DNA from: Streptomyces sp. A1277
GTDB taxonomy: Bacteria > Actinomycetota > Actinomycetes > Streptomycetales > Streptomycetaceae
Assembly: GCF_004795015.1 (NCBI RefSeq)
Contig: NZ_SSBI01000026.1
Span: 41,960 to 105,959 of the forward strand
Reading direction: 5' to 3'
DNA: 64,000 bases
How positions within the stretch are numbered: position 1 is the stretch's first letter; every line of letters starts with the position of its first letter. Made by a program: the position numbers and the translations under genes. Positions 24,948-34,287 of this stretch are shown in pieces. The notes under the pieces are model-generated. The model was not told the origin of the DNA and did not search any database. It was given only the letters and a program-made list of their open reading frames with translations.

Positions 24948-27122
24948 ATGCCCCGGCTGAGTGTCATCATCCCCGTCCGTCGCGCCCGAGGCAGTCTGCG
25001 CGAGTGCCTGGAGTCGGTGCTCTCCCAGTCGTTCACGGACATCGAGGTCATCGGGGTCGACGACGGTGCTCCGGACGGCTCCGGCCTGGTTCTGGACGAG
25101 TTCGCCGCGCGCGACAGCCGCGTCCGGGCCGTGCACCTGGCGCCGGGCGCCGGCGCGCACGGACGGCGCAACGCCGGCATCGAGCGGGCGACCGGGGACT
25201 ACCTCCTCTTCCTGGAGGGCCACTACATCCACCTGCCCGGCGCGCTACAGGCGATCGCCGACCGGCTGGAGTCCACCGGCGACCCGGACGTGCTGCTGTT
25301 CGGCCACCGCAAGCGCCCGTTCCGCGGCAAGACCCGCTCGACCCGCTCGCTGGAGAAGCTGGCCGCGATGCCCGCGGGACCGCTCACCCTCGCCGAGCGC
25401 CCCGACCTCCTCGACATCGCCCCGGTGTCCTGGAACCGGGCGATGCGCCGCACCCTCGCCGAGCGCGAGAGCCTGACCTTCGGCCCCGGCCCGCACGGCG
25501 AGCGGATGTACGCGCTGGAGGCCGTCGCCGTCGCCGCCTCCGTGGCCACCCTGGACACGGCCTGCGTCGAGCACCGCACGCAGCGCCACCTGCCCGGTCT
25601 CGTGGACGACGCCGAGCCGGCGGTCGGCACGACACCGCTGGAGCTCGTCGACGCGTACGACGGGCTGATGACCTTCGTCGAGGCGCGCCCGGCCCTGAAG
25701 CCGGTGCGCGGCCTCCTCTTCGACCGGGCCGTCCAGGAGCTGCTGTCCGCCTACCAGACGGTGACCAAGCGCCGCCGTCAGTACGTCAGCGCGGTCGCCT
25801 CCTTCCACAGCGCCCACCGCCCGGACGGCTTCACGTTCCCCGGCGGCGCCAAGGGCCTGCGCCCGCAGCTGATGGGCGGCGGCAAGTACGCCGCGCTCGG
25901 CGCCCTGGACACCGCGCTCGCCACCCGCCGCAGTCTGCGCTCCGCGCCCACCACGGCCCGGGCCAAGGCGAAGAAGTCGTTCACCGCGCGCTACTACAAG
26001 GCGCAGCGCAAGCTCCCGCTCGACCCCAAGCTCGCCGTGTACGCCGCCTACTGGAACCGCGGCGTCAGCTGCAACCCCGAGGCGATCTACCGCAAGGCCA
26101 AGGAGCTGGCCCCGGACATCCACGGGGTGTGGGTGGTGTCGAAGAACCAGGTGGACTCGCTGCCCAAGGGCATCGACTACGTGGTGCCCGGGACCCGCCG
26201 CTACTGGTCGGTGCTGGCGCGCGCCACGTACTTCTTCAACAACGTCAACTTCCCCGACCACCTGGTCAAGCGCCCCGGCCAGATCCATGTCATGACCCAT
26301 CACGGCACCCCGCTGAAGATCATGGGCATGGACCAGCAGAACTACCCGGCGGCCGCCCAGGGGCTCAACTTCGACCGGCTGCTCAAGCGCGTCGACCGCT
26401 GGGACTGGAGCGTCTCCGCCAACCCGCACTCCACCGAGGTGTGGTCCCGCGCCTACCCGAGCGCCGCGCGTGCGCTGGAGACGGGCTACCCGCGCAACGA
26501 CGTCTTCGCGACGGCCACCGAGGAGCAGATCGCCAAGATCCGCGAGGACCTCGGCATCCGCCCCGGCCAGCGGGCCCTGCTGTACGCGCCGACCCACCGC
26601 GACTACGAGTCCGGCTTCACCAACCGCCTGGACCTGGACACGTTCTGCGCGGCCGTCGGCCCGGACACGGTGGTCCTCATGCGCGCCCACTACTTCTACG
26701 GCGGGGCGGGGCTCCCCGAGAACGCGTCGGTCATCGACGTCTCCACGTACCCCCGCGTCGAGGACCTGTGCCTGGCGGCGGACGCGCTGATCACGGACTA
26801 CTCGTCGGTGATGTTCGACTACGCCCACCTGGGCCGCCCGATCGTCATCCACGCCCCGGACTGGGAGACGTACCGCACGGTGCGCGGTGTCGTCTTCGAC
26901 CTGCTGTCCGGCGAGCCGGGCGAGACCCCGGGCGCGGTCGCCACGACCACCGAGGAGCTGGCGGCGGTCTTCACCGACGGCAGCTGGAACAGCCCGGAGA
27001 ACGAGGCGCTGCTGAAGGCGTTCAAGGAGCGCTTCTGCCCGTACGACGACGGCCGCGCCGCCGAGCGCGTGGTGCGCCGGGTCCTGCTGGGCGAGGAGCC
27101 GCCCGCCCCCGGGACCGTCTGA
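24948..27122 (+). CDS. GT2 glycosyltransferase fused to TagF-like glycerophosphotransferase
   Basis: Starting at the ATG at 24948, which opens the GT2 fold directly (MPRLSVIIPVRRARGSL), the protein is 724 residues; an ATG at 24891 would add an unrelated leader. Residues 1-220 are GT2-like, though the metal-binding DxD region reads LFLEGHYIH, so catalysis is doubtful. The C-terminal half (about 350-720) is a CDP-glycerol:poly(glycerophosphate) transferase domain: VMTHHGTPLKIMG, GYPRNDVF, YAPTHRD and ALITDYSSVMFDYAHLGRPIV. These enzymes polymerise poly(polyol phosphate) of wall teichoic acid. It is convergent with the SMR-like gene and part of the surface-polymer block. Confidence 0.88.
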   Translation: MPRLSVIIPVRRARGSLRECLESVLSQSFTDIEVIGVDDGAPDGSGLVLDEFAARDSRVRAVHLAPGAGAHGRRNAGIERATGDYLLFLEGHYIHLPGALQAIADRLESTGDPDVLLFGHRKRPFRGKTRSTRSLEKLAAMPAGPLTLAERPDLLDIAPVSWNRAMRRTLAERESLTFGPGPHGERMYALEAVAVAASVATLDTACVEHRTQRHLPGLVDDAEPAVGTTPLELVDAYDGLMTFVEARPALKPVRGLLFDRAVQELLSAYQTVTKRRRQYVSAVASFHSAHRPDGFTFPGGAKGLRPQLMGGGKYAALGALDTALATRRSLRSAPTTARAKAKKSFTARYYKAQRKLPLDPKLAVYAAYWNRGVSCNPEAIYRKAKELAPDIHGVWVVSKNQVDSLPKGIDYVVPGTRRYWSVLARATYFFNNVNFPDHLVKRPGQIHVMTHHGTPLKIMGMDQQNYPAAAQGLNFDRLLKRVDRWDWSVSANPHSTEVWSRAYPSAARALETGYPRNDVFATATEEQIAKIREDLGIRPGQRALLYAPTHRDYESGFTNRLDLDTFCAAVGPDTVVLMRAHYFYGGAGLPENASVIDVSTYPRVEDLCLAADALITDYSSVMFDYAHLGRPIVIHAPDWETYRTVRGVVFDLLSGEPGETPGAVATTTEELAAVFTDGSWNSPENEALLKAFKERFCPYDDGRAAERVVRRVLLGEEPPAPGTV

Positions 27123-27135
27123 CGAGCACACACAT

Positions 27136-27181
27136 GCCGAAGGGCCCGCCACCGGAACGTTCCGGCGGCGGGCCCTTCGGC
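27136..27181. terminator. Strong bidirectional terminator
   Basis: Long inverted repeat with outer arms gccgaagggcccgcc (27136-27150) and ggcgggcccttcggc (27167-27181). An inner ccggaa/ttccgg stem extends it. It lies between the convergent TagF-like and SMR-like genes, within 15 bp of each stop. Confidence 0.85.
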
Positions 27182-27192
27182 GTCGTGCGGGC

Positions 27193-27567
27193 TCAGCCCT
27201 GCTGACCGGCCATGACCGTGACCAGGCCGACCACCACGAGCAGCGAGCCGCCCCAGGTCCACAGCGAGGTCCGCTCGTGCAGCACGGTCGCCCCGGCGAG
27301 CACGATCAGCAGGTAGCCCAGCGCGTTGAAGGGGTACGCGACGGAGAGCGGCACCTTGGCCAGCGTCGTCATCCAGGCGAGCGCGGACACCGCGAAGACC
27401 ACCAGGCCGAGCACCACCCAGGGGCTGCCCGCGGCGCGCAGCGCCACGGAGCCGCCGTCCCGCCCGGCGGCGGCCGCTGCGCCCTTCATCCCGTGCTTGA
27501 GCATGATCTGGCCGCCCGCCGACGAGAACACGGCGAACAGGAGCAGCAGCACACTGGGGAGGGTCAT
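27193..27567 (-). CDS. Small four-helix membrane protein, SMR/EamA type
   Basis: From the ATG at 27567 the product is 124 residues with four membrane helices. It has SMR/EamA features: SSAGGQIMLKHGMKG in helix 1 and LAKVPLSVAYPFNALGYLLIVLAGATVLHERTSLW in helices 3-4. SMR-like proteins include drug exporters and the ArnE/ArnF flippase of undecaprenyl-phosphate-aminoarabinose. Because it closes an operon with a lipid-P-sugar synthase-like GT2 and a GT-C transferase, a flippase for polyprenyl-phosphate sugar is the more attractive role; the drug-efflux alternative cannot be excluded. Confidence 0.75.
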   Translation of the reverse strand: MTLPSVLLLLFAVFSSAGGQIMLKHGMKGAAAAAGRDGGSVALRAAGSPWVVLGLVVFAVSALAWMTTLAKVPLSVAYPFNALGYLLIVLAGATVLHERTSLWTWGGSLLVVVGLVTVMAGQQG

Positions 27568-27637
27568 GGCCTTGCTCCTGACTGCGGGGGCGGGGGGCTC
27601 GGGCGCCGGGGCCGCTGCGGGCCCGGGGCGGGGCGCC

Positions 27638-29152
27638 TCAGACACCGACCCGGTCGGCGGGGACGTACTGTCGGTTGAGGATGTCCTGTACATCGACGTG
27701 CTCTCCAGCGATGATCGTCTCGGCCGCATGCGGGGTGAGCAGTGCGACGTGCTGATAGCCGAACAGCGTCGGCCGGATGCGGGTCAGCAGCCGCGACATT
27801 CCGCCGAGCACCGCGGCGAGCGGTCCCCGGCCGAGCAGCGACCAGAACGGCGCCCCGGTGGACGCGAGGTCCAGGACGTCGTATCCGGCGGCGCGGACGG
27901 TGCGGCGCAGGCTGGCCCGGGTGAAGAAGCGCAGATGCGTCTCGTCGAGGATGCCGCGGCGGTCGTAGCCGAAGGCCCCGACGGCGACCCGCAGCCGGGA
28001 GTACCAGTGGCTGAAGTTGGGCACCGACAGCAGCACCCGGCCGCCGGGCCGCAGCACGCCGGCGACCTCGGCGAGGAGCTGTTCGGGACGGGAGAGGTGC
28101 TCGATGACGTCACCGGCCACGACGTAGTCGAAGCCGGTGCCGACCCCGGCGGGCAGCCCCTCCTCCAGGTTGGCGAGGTGGAAGTGGGCGCACTTCTCGC
28201 GGACGCCCGGCACCTCGACGTAGTCCACGCCGGTCACCTCGTGCCCCAGGGACTCCAGGCGCTCGGCGAACAGGCCGCCGGAGCAGCCGAGGTCGAGGAC
28301 GCGGCCGGGCGGCAGCTCGCGCATCTTCTCCAGGATGACGGCGTGCGAGGAGCCGTCGCCCGCCTTGAAGGCGTACTCGACGGGCTTGGGAATCCAGGGG
28401 CAGGTCCCGAACCCCTTGACGGCCAGCCGGTATTCGAGGACGTCCTTGACGACGTCCTTGGCGTACTTCATGCCGTTGACGTAGCAGATCTCGTCGCCGT
28501 AGTACGTGGGCACCGGGATCTCCTTGATCCGCATGCCCGCGTCCAGCAGTTGGACGATGATCTGGGTGTCGAAGTCGAAGGCGTCGGTGTTCCGGTCGAT
28601 CGGCAGCTTCTTCAGGGCGTCGACGCTGTAGGCGCGGTAACCGGAGTGGAATTCGGTCAGCTCCGAGCCGAGCAGGCCGTTCTCCAGCCGGGTGAGGATG
28701 CGGTTGCCGAGCCACTTGTACATCGGCATGCCGCCCTTGAGGGCGCTGCCGGACGTCATCATCCGTGACCCGAACACGGCTTCGCACTCGCCGCGTTCGA
28801 TGGGTGCGACCATCTCCGGGAGCAGTTCGGGGGCGTACTGCCCGTCGCCGTGCAGCAGCACGACGATGTCCAGTCCGTGGTCGGCGGCCAGCGCGTATCC
28901 GGCCTTCTGGTTTCCGCCGTAGCCGAGGTTCTTGGTGTGCCGCATCACCACGGTCCGGGGCATTCCCTCGGCCTGCGACCAGCGGCAGCCCGCGGTGAAG
29001 GTCGCGTCGTGGCTCGCGTCGTCGAGAATGAGGATTTCGTCGATCCGGGACCGGAAGTCCTCCGGAATCCGGTCGAGCGTGTTCTCCAGCGTTGTCTCCG
29101 CGTTGTACGCGACCACCAGGATGCCGATCCTGGGACTCGGGCTTTCCTTCAC
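27638..29152 (-). CDS. GT2 glycosyltransferase (DPM1-like) fused to SAM-dependent methyltransferase
   Basis: The GTG at 29152 overlaps the upstream stop (GTGA) and begins the GT2 fold (RIGILVVAYNAETTLENTL); 504 residues. Residues 1-235 are a dolichyl-phosphate-mannose-synthase-like GT2 (ILILDDASHD, LLHGDGQY metal site, EAVFGSRM, NRILTRLENG, FHSGYRAY). Residues about 270-440 are a class I methyltransferase (VLDLGCSGGLFAERL, VVAGDVIEHL, GGRVLLSVPN). The GT2 probably loads a sugar on polyprenyl phosphate; the methyltransferase may methylate the sugar or a related glycan. Both halves look catalytically complete. Confidence 0.85.
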   Translation of the reverse strand: MKESPSPRIGILVVAYNAETTLENTLDRIPEDFRSRIDEILILDDASHDATFTAGCRWSQAEGMPRTVVMRHTKNLGYGGNQKAGYALAADHGLDIVVLLHGDGQYAPELLPEMVAPIERGECEAVFGSRMMTSGSALKGGMPMYKWLGNRILTRLENGLLGSELTEFHSGYRAYSVDALKKLPIDRNTDAFDFDTQIIVQLLDAGMRIKEIPVPTYYGDEICYVNGMKYAKDVVKDVLEYRLAVKGFGTCPWIPKPVEYAFKAGDGSSHAVILEKMRELPPGRVLDLGCSGGLFAERLESLGHEVTGVDYVEVPGVREKCAHFHLANLEEGLPAGVGTGFDYVVAGDVIEHLSRPEQLLAEVAGVLRPGGRVLLSVPNFSHWYSRLRVAVGAFGYDRRGILDETHLRFFTRASLRRTVRAAGYDVLDLASTGAPFWSLLGRGPLAAVLGGMSRLLTRIRPTLFGYQHVALLTPHAAETIIAGEHVDVQDILNRQYVPADRVGV

Positions 29153-30360
29153 GGGGCGTTCTCCAGTTGCGCTCGGGGTGCGGGTTCGGTCGACGGATGA
29201 ACAGGGCCGGTGTCCGCGAGGATCCGGCGTACGCCGGTGGCGAGGCCGACCGCCAGTACGAGCCAGCCGGCGGCGCCCAGGTACAGCACGGGTTCGCTCC
29301 AGCGGACGGCGGAGCGCCCGCTGTAGCCGAGCACGGCGACCAGGCCGACGACCGTGCTGTACGCGAACCCCTCCACCGGTCCGAGGACGAACATGCCGGC
29401 GGCCGCCCAGGTCAGGTACTGGAGGCCGGAGGCGGTGGACAGGAGCAGCAGCAGGCCCAGGGTGAGGGCGACGACACCGGGGAGCCGGTCCGGCCGCAGC
29501 CAGGCGAGCCGGATTCCGGCGGCCACGCAGACCAGCACGAAGAGGAAGTGGCCGCCGCCCTGCATGAAGGCGATGACCGGCTCGGGCAGCCCGAGGACGT
29601 CCGCGAACCGCACGAGACCCCACAGCCGGTAGCTGCCGCCCGCGTACTCCATGACGTTGCGCTCCAGATGCAGCGGCACGGTGACCAGGGCCGGCCCCCA
29701 CACGAGCGCGGCGAGGCCCGCGAAGCCGGCGGCGAAGCGGACCAGGACCGGGCGCCCGCCGCGCAGCGCGGCCACGAACAGGGCCGGGATCACCACCACC
29801 GGGATGAACTTGACGCTGATCGAGAGCGCGGCGGCCACCCCCGCCGCCAGCGGTGACTTCCGGTCGGCCAGCAGGTGGGCGGCGGCCAGGGCGAAGGCGA
29901 TGGCGACCGCGTCGGTGTTGCCGTGGTAGCCGGAGGTGGCGATGAGCACCGGGCTGACGGCGACGCCGATGCCGCAGAGCATCGCGGTGCGCAGGGCGGC
30001 GCGGCGGCGGACGATCTCGAACACGAGGAGCGCGCAGCAGAAGTCGGCGGCCGACGCGGGGAGTCTGATCAGCGTGGCGAAGGAGAACCCGAGGTCGGTG
30101 AGGCTGTTGAGCCCCATCAGCATCCAGCCGGCCAGCGGCGGGTGGTTGTAGACGGGCAGTCCGGGGAGCGGGTGCTCGTAGATGCGGACGGGGCCGTACA
30201 CGGTGATGGCCTTCGCGAACCCCCGGAAGATGCGCACATCGGCCGGGCCGGGCGAGTTGGCCGCGATGATCATGCGGGTGAGGAGGCCGGCGGTCGCCGC
30301 GGCGAGCACGGCGGTTCCGGCCCGCCGCACGTCTGTTTCGCCCCACATTCGGATACCCAT
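29149..30360 (-). CDS. Polytopic GT-C type glycosyltransferase
   Basis: From the ATG at 30360 the product is 403 residues; a TTG at 30396 would add 12. About ten membrane helices are visible. An acidic loop after helix 1 (AANSPGPADVRIFRGFAKAI) carries an Asp in the place typical of polyprenyl-phosphate-sugar-dependent GT-C enzymes, and VYNHPPLAGW is another family-like motif. It would take a sugar from polyprenyl phosphate on the outer face and add it to a glycan or protein. It is the first gene of a three-gene unit with the GT2-methyltransferase and the SMR-like protein. Confidence 0.8.
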   Translation of the reverse strand: MGIRMWGETDVRRAGTAVLAAATAGLLTRMIIAANSPGPADVRIFRGFAKAITVYGPVRIYEHPLPGLPVYNHPPLAGWMLMGLNSLTDLGFSFATLIRLPASAADFCCALLVFEIVRRRAALRTAMLCGIGVAVSPVLIATSGYHGNTDAVAIAFALAAAHLLADRKSPLAAGVAAALSISVKFIPVVVIPALFVAALRGGRPVLVRFAAGFAGLAALVWGPALVTVPLHLERNVMEYAGGSYRLWGLVRFADVLGLPEPVIAFMQGGGHFLFVLVCVAAGIRLAWLRPDRLPGVVALTLGLLLLLSTASGLQYLTWAAAGMFVLGPVEGFAYSTVVGLVAVLGYSGRSAVRWSEPVLYLGAAGWLVLAVGLATGVRRILADTGPVHPSTEPAPRAQLENAP

Positions 30361-30443
30361 GAAAACAGAACGTAGCAAGGAGGCGACGTTAAGCAACGCA
30401 CCGAACCGTCACCGTCGCGTAAACCCCTGCCCCGGACACACCG

Positions 30444-30475
30444 GTGCCCGGCCGGTGGCGGTACCGGCCGGGCAC
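30444..30475 (-). terminator. Terminator after the large TagF-like gene
   Basis: Perfect 13-bp inverted repeat (arms 30444-30456 and 30463-30475, gtgcccggccggt) about 30 bp past the stop of the minus-strand gene beginning at 34046. It separates that gene from the GT-C operon. Confidence 0.7.
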
Positions 30476-30506
30476 GGGACGATCCCCTGGGTGCGGGGCG
30501 GGTGGA

Positions 30507-33500
30507 CTACAGCATGCGGTCGACCACCCGGGCGGTCGCCCGGCCGTCGTCGAGGTCGCAGAAGTCGTGCCGGAACTGCTCGTACGCCTTGGCGTGTCCC
30601 GCGATGGCGCGCTCGGGGTCGCGCAGCGCCGCGATCAGGTCGTCGGAGCCCGGGATCAGGGGGCCGGGCGCCCGCGACTCGAAGTCGAAGCTGAATCCGC
30701 GCAGCGTGTCGCGGTAGTGCTCCAGGTCGTAGGTGTGGAAGAGCATCGGCCGCCCGGTCTGGGCGAAGTCGAACATCAGCGAGGAGTAGTCGGTGACCAG
30801 GGCGTCGCTGATGAGCATGAGTTCGCCGACGTCCGGGTAGCGCGAGACGTCGCGGACGAAGCCGGTGCCGCTGTCCGGGAGCCGGTCGGTGACCATGTAG
30901 TGACGGCGCACCAGCAGGACGGTGTCGTCGCCGAGTTCGCGCTCGGCGGCGGCCAGGTCGAGCTGGAGGCCCAGCGAGTAGCGGCCGCCGCCCAGGCGCT
31001 GGTCCTCGCGCCACGTCGGCGCGTACAGCACGACGCGCTTGCCGGCCGGGATGCCGAGCTTCTCCCGTACCGCCGCGGCGACCTTGGCGCGGTCGGCGGC
31101 GTGGAAGATGTCGTTGCGCGGGTAGCCGCACTCCAGCACCTCGCCCTCGAAGCCGAACGAGCGGCGCAGGACGGGGGTGGAGTACGTGTTCGGCGAGACC
31201 AGGAAGTCCCACTGCTTGGCCCGGTCGGCGAGGGTCGCGATGTAGGCGGCGTTCGCCTGGGCCGTGCCCGCGAGTTCGAGGCCGATGCGCTTGAGCGGGG
31301 TGCCGTGCCAGGTCTGGACGACGGTCTGGTCCTCGCGCCGCACGAACCACTCGGGCAGCTGCGTGTTGGTGACGATGTAGCGGCTGCGGGCCAGCGCCTC
31401 GTGCCAGGCGACGGAGCCGTGCTCGACGGCCGTCGCGCCCTCGGGGATGACCGCCTGCTGGTCGCGGACGACCCACAGGTGCTCCACCTCGGTGCCCCGG
31501 CGCACCAGCTCCTCGTAGACGGCGCGCGGCGAGTCGGAGAACTGGCGGCCGTCGAAGGTGCTGTAGAGGGCGGCGGCGCGCACCGGTTCGGTGCGCTGGG
31601 CCGCGTACGCCTCGCTCAGCAGCCGCTTGGCGCGCGGGCCGCGTTCGGCGGCGCTGAGCACGGAGCCGGAGACGACCAGGAGCTGGTCCCCGAAGCGCCG
31701 TTCCAGGGTGTAGTCGCGGCCGGAGAGGCGGCGGGTGACGGGCAGGGTGTGGAAGGCCGAGGCGGGGATGCGCAGCGCGCGGTCACCGCTCTCGTCGGCG
31801 GCGCCCTTGTCCCGGAAGAAGAAGTACCAGTTGCCCTCGCCCAGCGGCAGCGCGCCGCCGGGACCCTCGACGGCGTCGGGCCGCAGCTCGGCGCGGAAGC
31901 GGCGCGCGTCCTCGGGTCCGGTGAACTCGACCGGGAAGATCTGCTCCTCGCGGTGGCTGCTGTTCTGCGCCACCAGCTCGACCGGGTGCTCCGGGTCCTC
32001 GGGGAACGTGCCCTCCAGGAACAGCCGGCCGTCGTCCGTCCAGCTCGCCAGTTCGACGGCGGGCTGCACGGGGCGGTCGCTGATCACCAGGTTGCCGCGC
32101 GCGCTGGCGACGAAGCCCAGCTCGTGGCGGACGCCGTCGGCGTCGGCGAGCGGGTAGCGGCCGGGCAGCACCGCACCCGGCGTGTCGAGCGACGCCTTCA
32201 GGCCCTTGGGGCCGGTCAGGTGGACGCTGTACGACATGCTCCTGGGCGCCTCGTCCCCGGTGGGGCGGGCCTCCTCGATCGCGGCGAGCGGGAGGTCGGC
32301 GGTGAAGCGGCTCCAGCCGGCGGCGGGTCCCGCGCCCCCGCCCACGGTGGCGGGGACCTCGTAGGTGGTCTTGGTGGCGCCGTGCGTCAGACGCAGCGTC
32401 AACTCGCCCTTGACGAGGCGGGATCGCACCACGCCGGTGACCCGCACGGTGCCGGCCTCGGCGCCCGCGCCGTGGGTCTCGAACCGGGCGTCGACGCGCT
32501 CGGCGTGCAGCACCAGCTTGTCGCCGTCGAAGGCGGGCACGATGCGGTGGTCGCCGTCGGGGCGGTGGACGGGCGGCGCGACGGACGCCTCGCGGACGGA
32601 CGGGAAGGCGCGGCGCAGCAGGCCGCCCCGGGCGATGCCGACCTCGAACTGCCAGGTGAGCTGCTTGGGGCCGCCGTCGGCCTGGATGCGGAGCTTGGAG
32701 GCGTCCACGGAGGTCTCGAAGCCGGACCGGTGGTAGTCGTGCAGGCTCTGGCGGGCGCGGGCGGTGGCCTCGGGCTCGTCGACCCGGCGCAGCCGCAGCG
32801 GGACGACGTTGCGCCGGCCGGCGCGCAGCCAGCCGATCCGGAACTCGCTGGGCCCGGAGGTGACGGGCAGGTTGCGGACGTACGCGTAGCCCTTGAGGTG
32901 CAGCTTGCCGTCGCGCCACTGGGCGTCGCGCAGCCGGGCGGCGAGCGGCAGGTCGCGGTCGGCGACGCGCAGCACCGGGGCGGGCACGGGCTTGGTGAGG
33001 ACGGGGTAGTTGGCCTGGCGGCGGCGCATGCCGCTGACCTCGAAGGCGCCGGGCTCGCGCTTGTCCTGGATGAGCAGCGCGAGCAGTTCGTCCATGCGGT
33101 GCTCGCGCACCAGGTACCACATCACGCGCAGGCGCAACGGAAGGCCGTCGAGCACCGACGGGTCGACCTGGTCGATGAACTTGTTGGTGTACGTGAGGAA
33201 GGCGGCCCGGTATTCCTCGTCGCCGTCGGGCAGGACCTCCATGAAGTACCAGAGGTCGTTGGCCAGGGCGTGGGCCTCGTAGTGGTTCTTGTCCTCGGGC
33301 GGGCGGTTCTGAGCCAGGAAGGTCGAGACGCCCTGCACGTGCGCGACGCGGTCGCGGATGCCGCGGACGACGGCCCGGCTGGTGGTGATCGAGCCGGGGC
33401 GGTCGCGCCAGTGGTAGACGGGGTCCTTGACGATGTCGACCGACTTGGCCAGGAAGTGGGCGGGCAGCACGACGGGGATGTCCTCGTACAGCGCGCCGAC

Positions 33501-34046
33501 CGGGAAGGCGAACTCGTTCTCGTCCCAGAAGGAGCGGCGGAAGACCTTGTTGCAGGCGATCCGGTCGCCGAGGAGTTCCAGGTCGCGCGAGACGTGGGTG
33601 CGCATCCGGGTGGTGGCCATCGGCTTGCGGAACATCGGCGACTGCTGGAGCTTGCCGCCGGCCCGCAGGCGCAGCACGTTGCCGGACGCGAGGTCCGAGC
33701 CGGTCTCCTCCAGGGCGCCGACGAGCAGTTCGTACGCGTTCGGCGGGATGACGTCGTCGCTGTCGACGAAGGCCAGGTAGCGGCTCTCCGGATCGCAGTT
33801 GCGGACACCGGTGTTACGGGCGTGCCCCAGTCCGCCGTTCTTCTGGCTGACCAGCTTGAAGCGGTCGTCCCGCGCGGCGAATTCGGCGGCCAGAGCGGCA
33901 CTGCCGTCGGTGGACCCGTCGTCGACCATCACCACCTCGAGGTCGGTCATGGTCTGCTCCGCGAGGGACTTAAGGCAGTCCGTCAGGAAGAGTTCCACGT
34001 TGTAGACGGGGACAACGACACTGAGCCGTGGCGGCATGTTGAGCAC
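30507..34046 (-). CDS. Large bifunctional GT2 / TagF-like glycerophosphotransferase
   Basis: The 1179-residue protein has an N-terminal GT2 domain (about 5-230: LSVVVPVYNVE, VVMVDDGSTDGS, LAFVDSDDV metal site, GALYEDIPVV). A long middle part (about 340-780) follows, rich in beta strands and of no family I recognise. The C-terminal TagF-like domain (about 790-1179) has QTWHGTPLKRIG, ECGYPRNDIF, YAPTWRED and ALVTDYSSLMFDFAQTGRPML. It resembles the S. coelicolor TagF-like protein encoded near the NAD-glutamate dehydrogenase gene and implicated in wall teichoic acid and spore-wall integrity. The active-site residues of both transferases are present, so it may both glycosylate and polymerise. A second ATG at 34037 is an alternative start. 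Confidence 0.88.
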   Translation of the reverse strand: MLNMPPRLSVVVPVYNVELFLTDCLKSLAEQTMTDLEVVMVDDGSTDGSAALAAEFAARDDRFKLVSQKNGGLGHARNTGVRNCDPESRYLAFVDSDDVIPPNAYELLVGALEETGSDLASGNVLRLRAGGKLQQSPMFRKPMATTRMRTHVSRDLELLGDRIACNKVFRRSFWDENEFAFPVGALYEDIPVVLPAHFLAKSVDIVKDPVYHWRDRPGSITTSRAVVRGIRDRVAHVQGVSTFLAQNRPPEDKNHYEAHALANDLWYFMEVLPDGDEEYRAAFLTYTNKFIDQVDPSVLDGLPLRLRVMWYLVREHRMDELLALLIQDKREPGAFEVSGMRRRQANYPVLTKPVPAPVLRVADRDLPLAARLRDAQWRDGKLHLKGYAYVRNLPVTSGPSEFRIGWLRAGRRNVVPLRLRRVDEPEATARARQSLHDYHRSGFETSVDASKLRIQADGGPKQLTWQFEVGIARGGLLRRAFPSVREASVAPPVHRPDGDHRIVPAFDGDKLVLHAERVDARFETHGAGAEAGTVRVTGVVRSRLVKGELTLRLTHGATKTTYEVPATVGGGAGPAAGWSRFTADLPLAAIEEARPTGDEAPRSMSYSVHLTGPKGLKASLDTPGAVLPGRYPLADADGVRHELGFVASARGNLVISDRPVQPAVELASWTDDGRLFLEGTFPEDPEHPVELVAQNSSHREEQIFPVEFTGPEDARRFRAELRPDAVEGPGGALPLGEGNWYFFFRDKGAADESGDRALRIPASAFHTLPVTRRLSGRDYTLERRFGDQLLVVSGSVLSAAERGPRAKRLLSEAYAAQRTEPVRAAALYSTFDGRQFSDSPRAVYEELVRRGTEVEHLWVVRDQQAVIPEGATAVEHGSVAWHEALARSRYIVTNTQLPEWFVRREDQTVVQTWHGTPLKRIGLELAGTAQANAAYIATLADRAKQWDFLVSPNTYSTPVLRRSFGFEGEVLECGYPRNDIFHAADRAKVAAAVREKLGIPAGKRVVLYAPTWREDQRLGGGRYSLGLQLDLAAAERELGDDTVLLVRRHYMVTDRLPDSGTGFVRDVSRYPDVGELMLISDALVTDYSSLMFDFAQTGRPMLFHTYDLEHYRDTLRGFSFDFESRAPGPLIPGSDDLIAALRDPERAIAGHAKAYEQFRHDFCDLDDGRATARVVDRML

Positions 34047-34139
34047 GTCCGTTCATCAAGGGCCTGGCTATCCGTAGGGCTCAACCGTATGGACGGTCGG
34101 GGGTCACCGGTTACGGTCCCGAACGAGTGACTACGCCTG

Positions 34140-34190
34140 CACCGTGCTCGCCTGCCCGGGGCTTCGCCCGGGCGGTCCTGGTGCACGGTG
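34140..34190 (-). terminator. Nested hairpin terminator after the TetR gene
   Basis: Outer arms caccgtgc (34140-34147) and gcacggtg (34183-34190) enclose an inner GC-rich hairpin gcccggg/cccgggc (34154-34160 with 34167-34173). It lies about 100 bp downstream of the TetR stop on the minus strand, and upstream of the large TagF-like gene. Confidence 0.55.
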
Positions 34191-34287
34191 AACGCGTGCT
34201 CCGGAAGGCCCGGTGGGCGGCCCGCCCACCAGACTAACCGATGGAAGGGTGACCCCTACAAGCACGCTCGGACACATGATCGAGACG

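Noticed and set aside
30444..34130. A 1228-residue plus-strand reading frame opposite the large TagF-like gene
   Set aside because: Low-complexity shadow; all recognisable motifs are on the minus strand.
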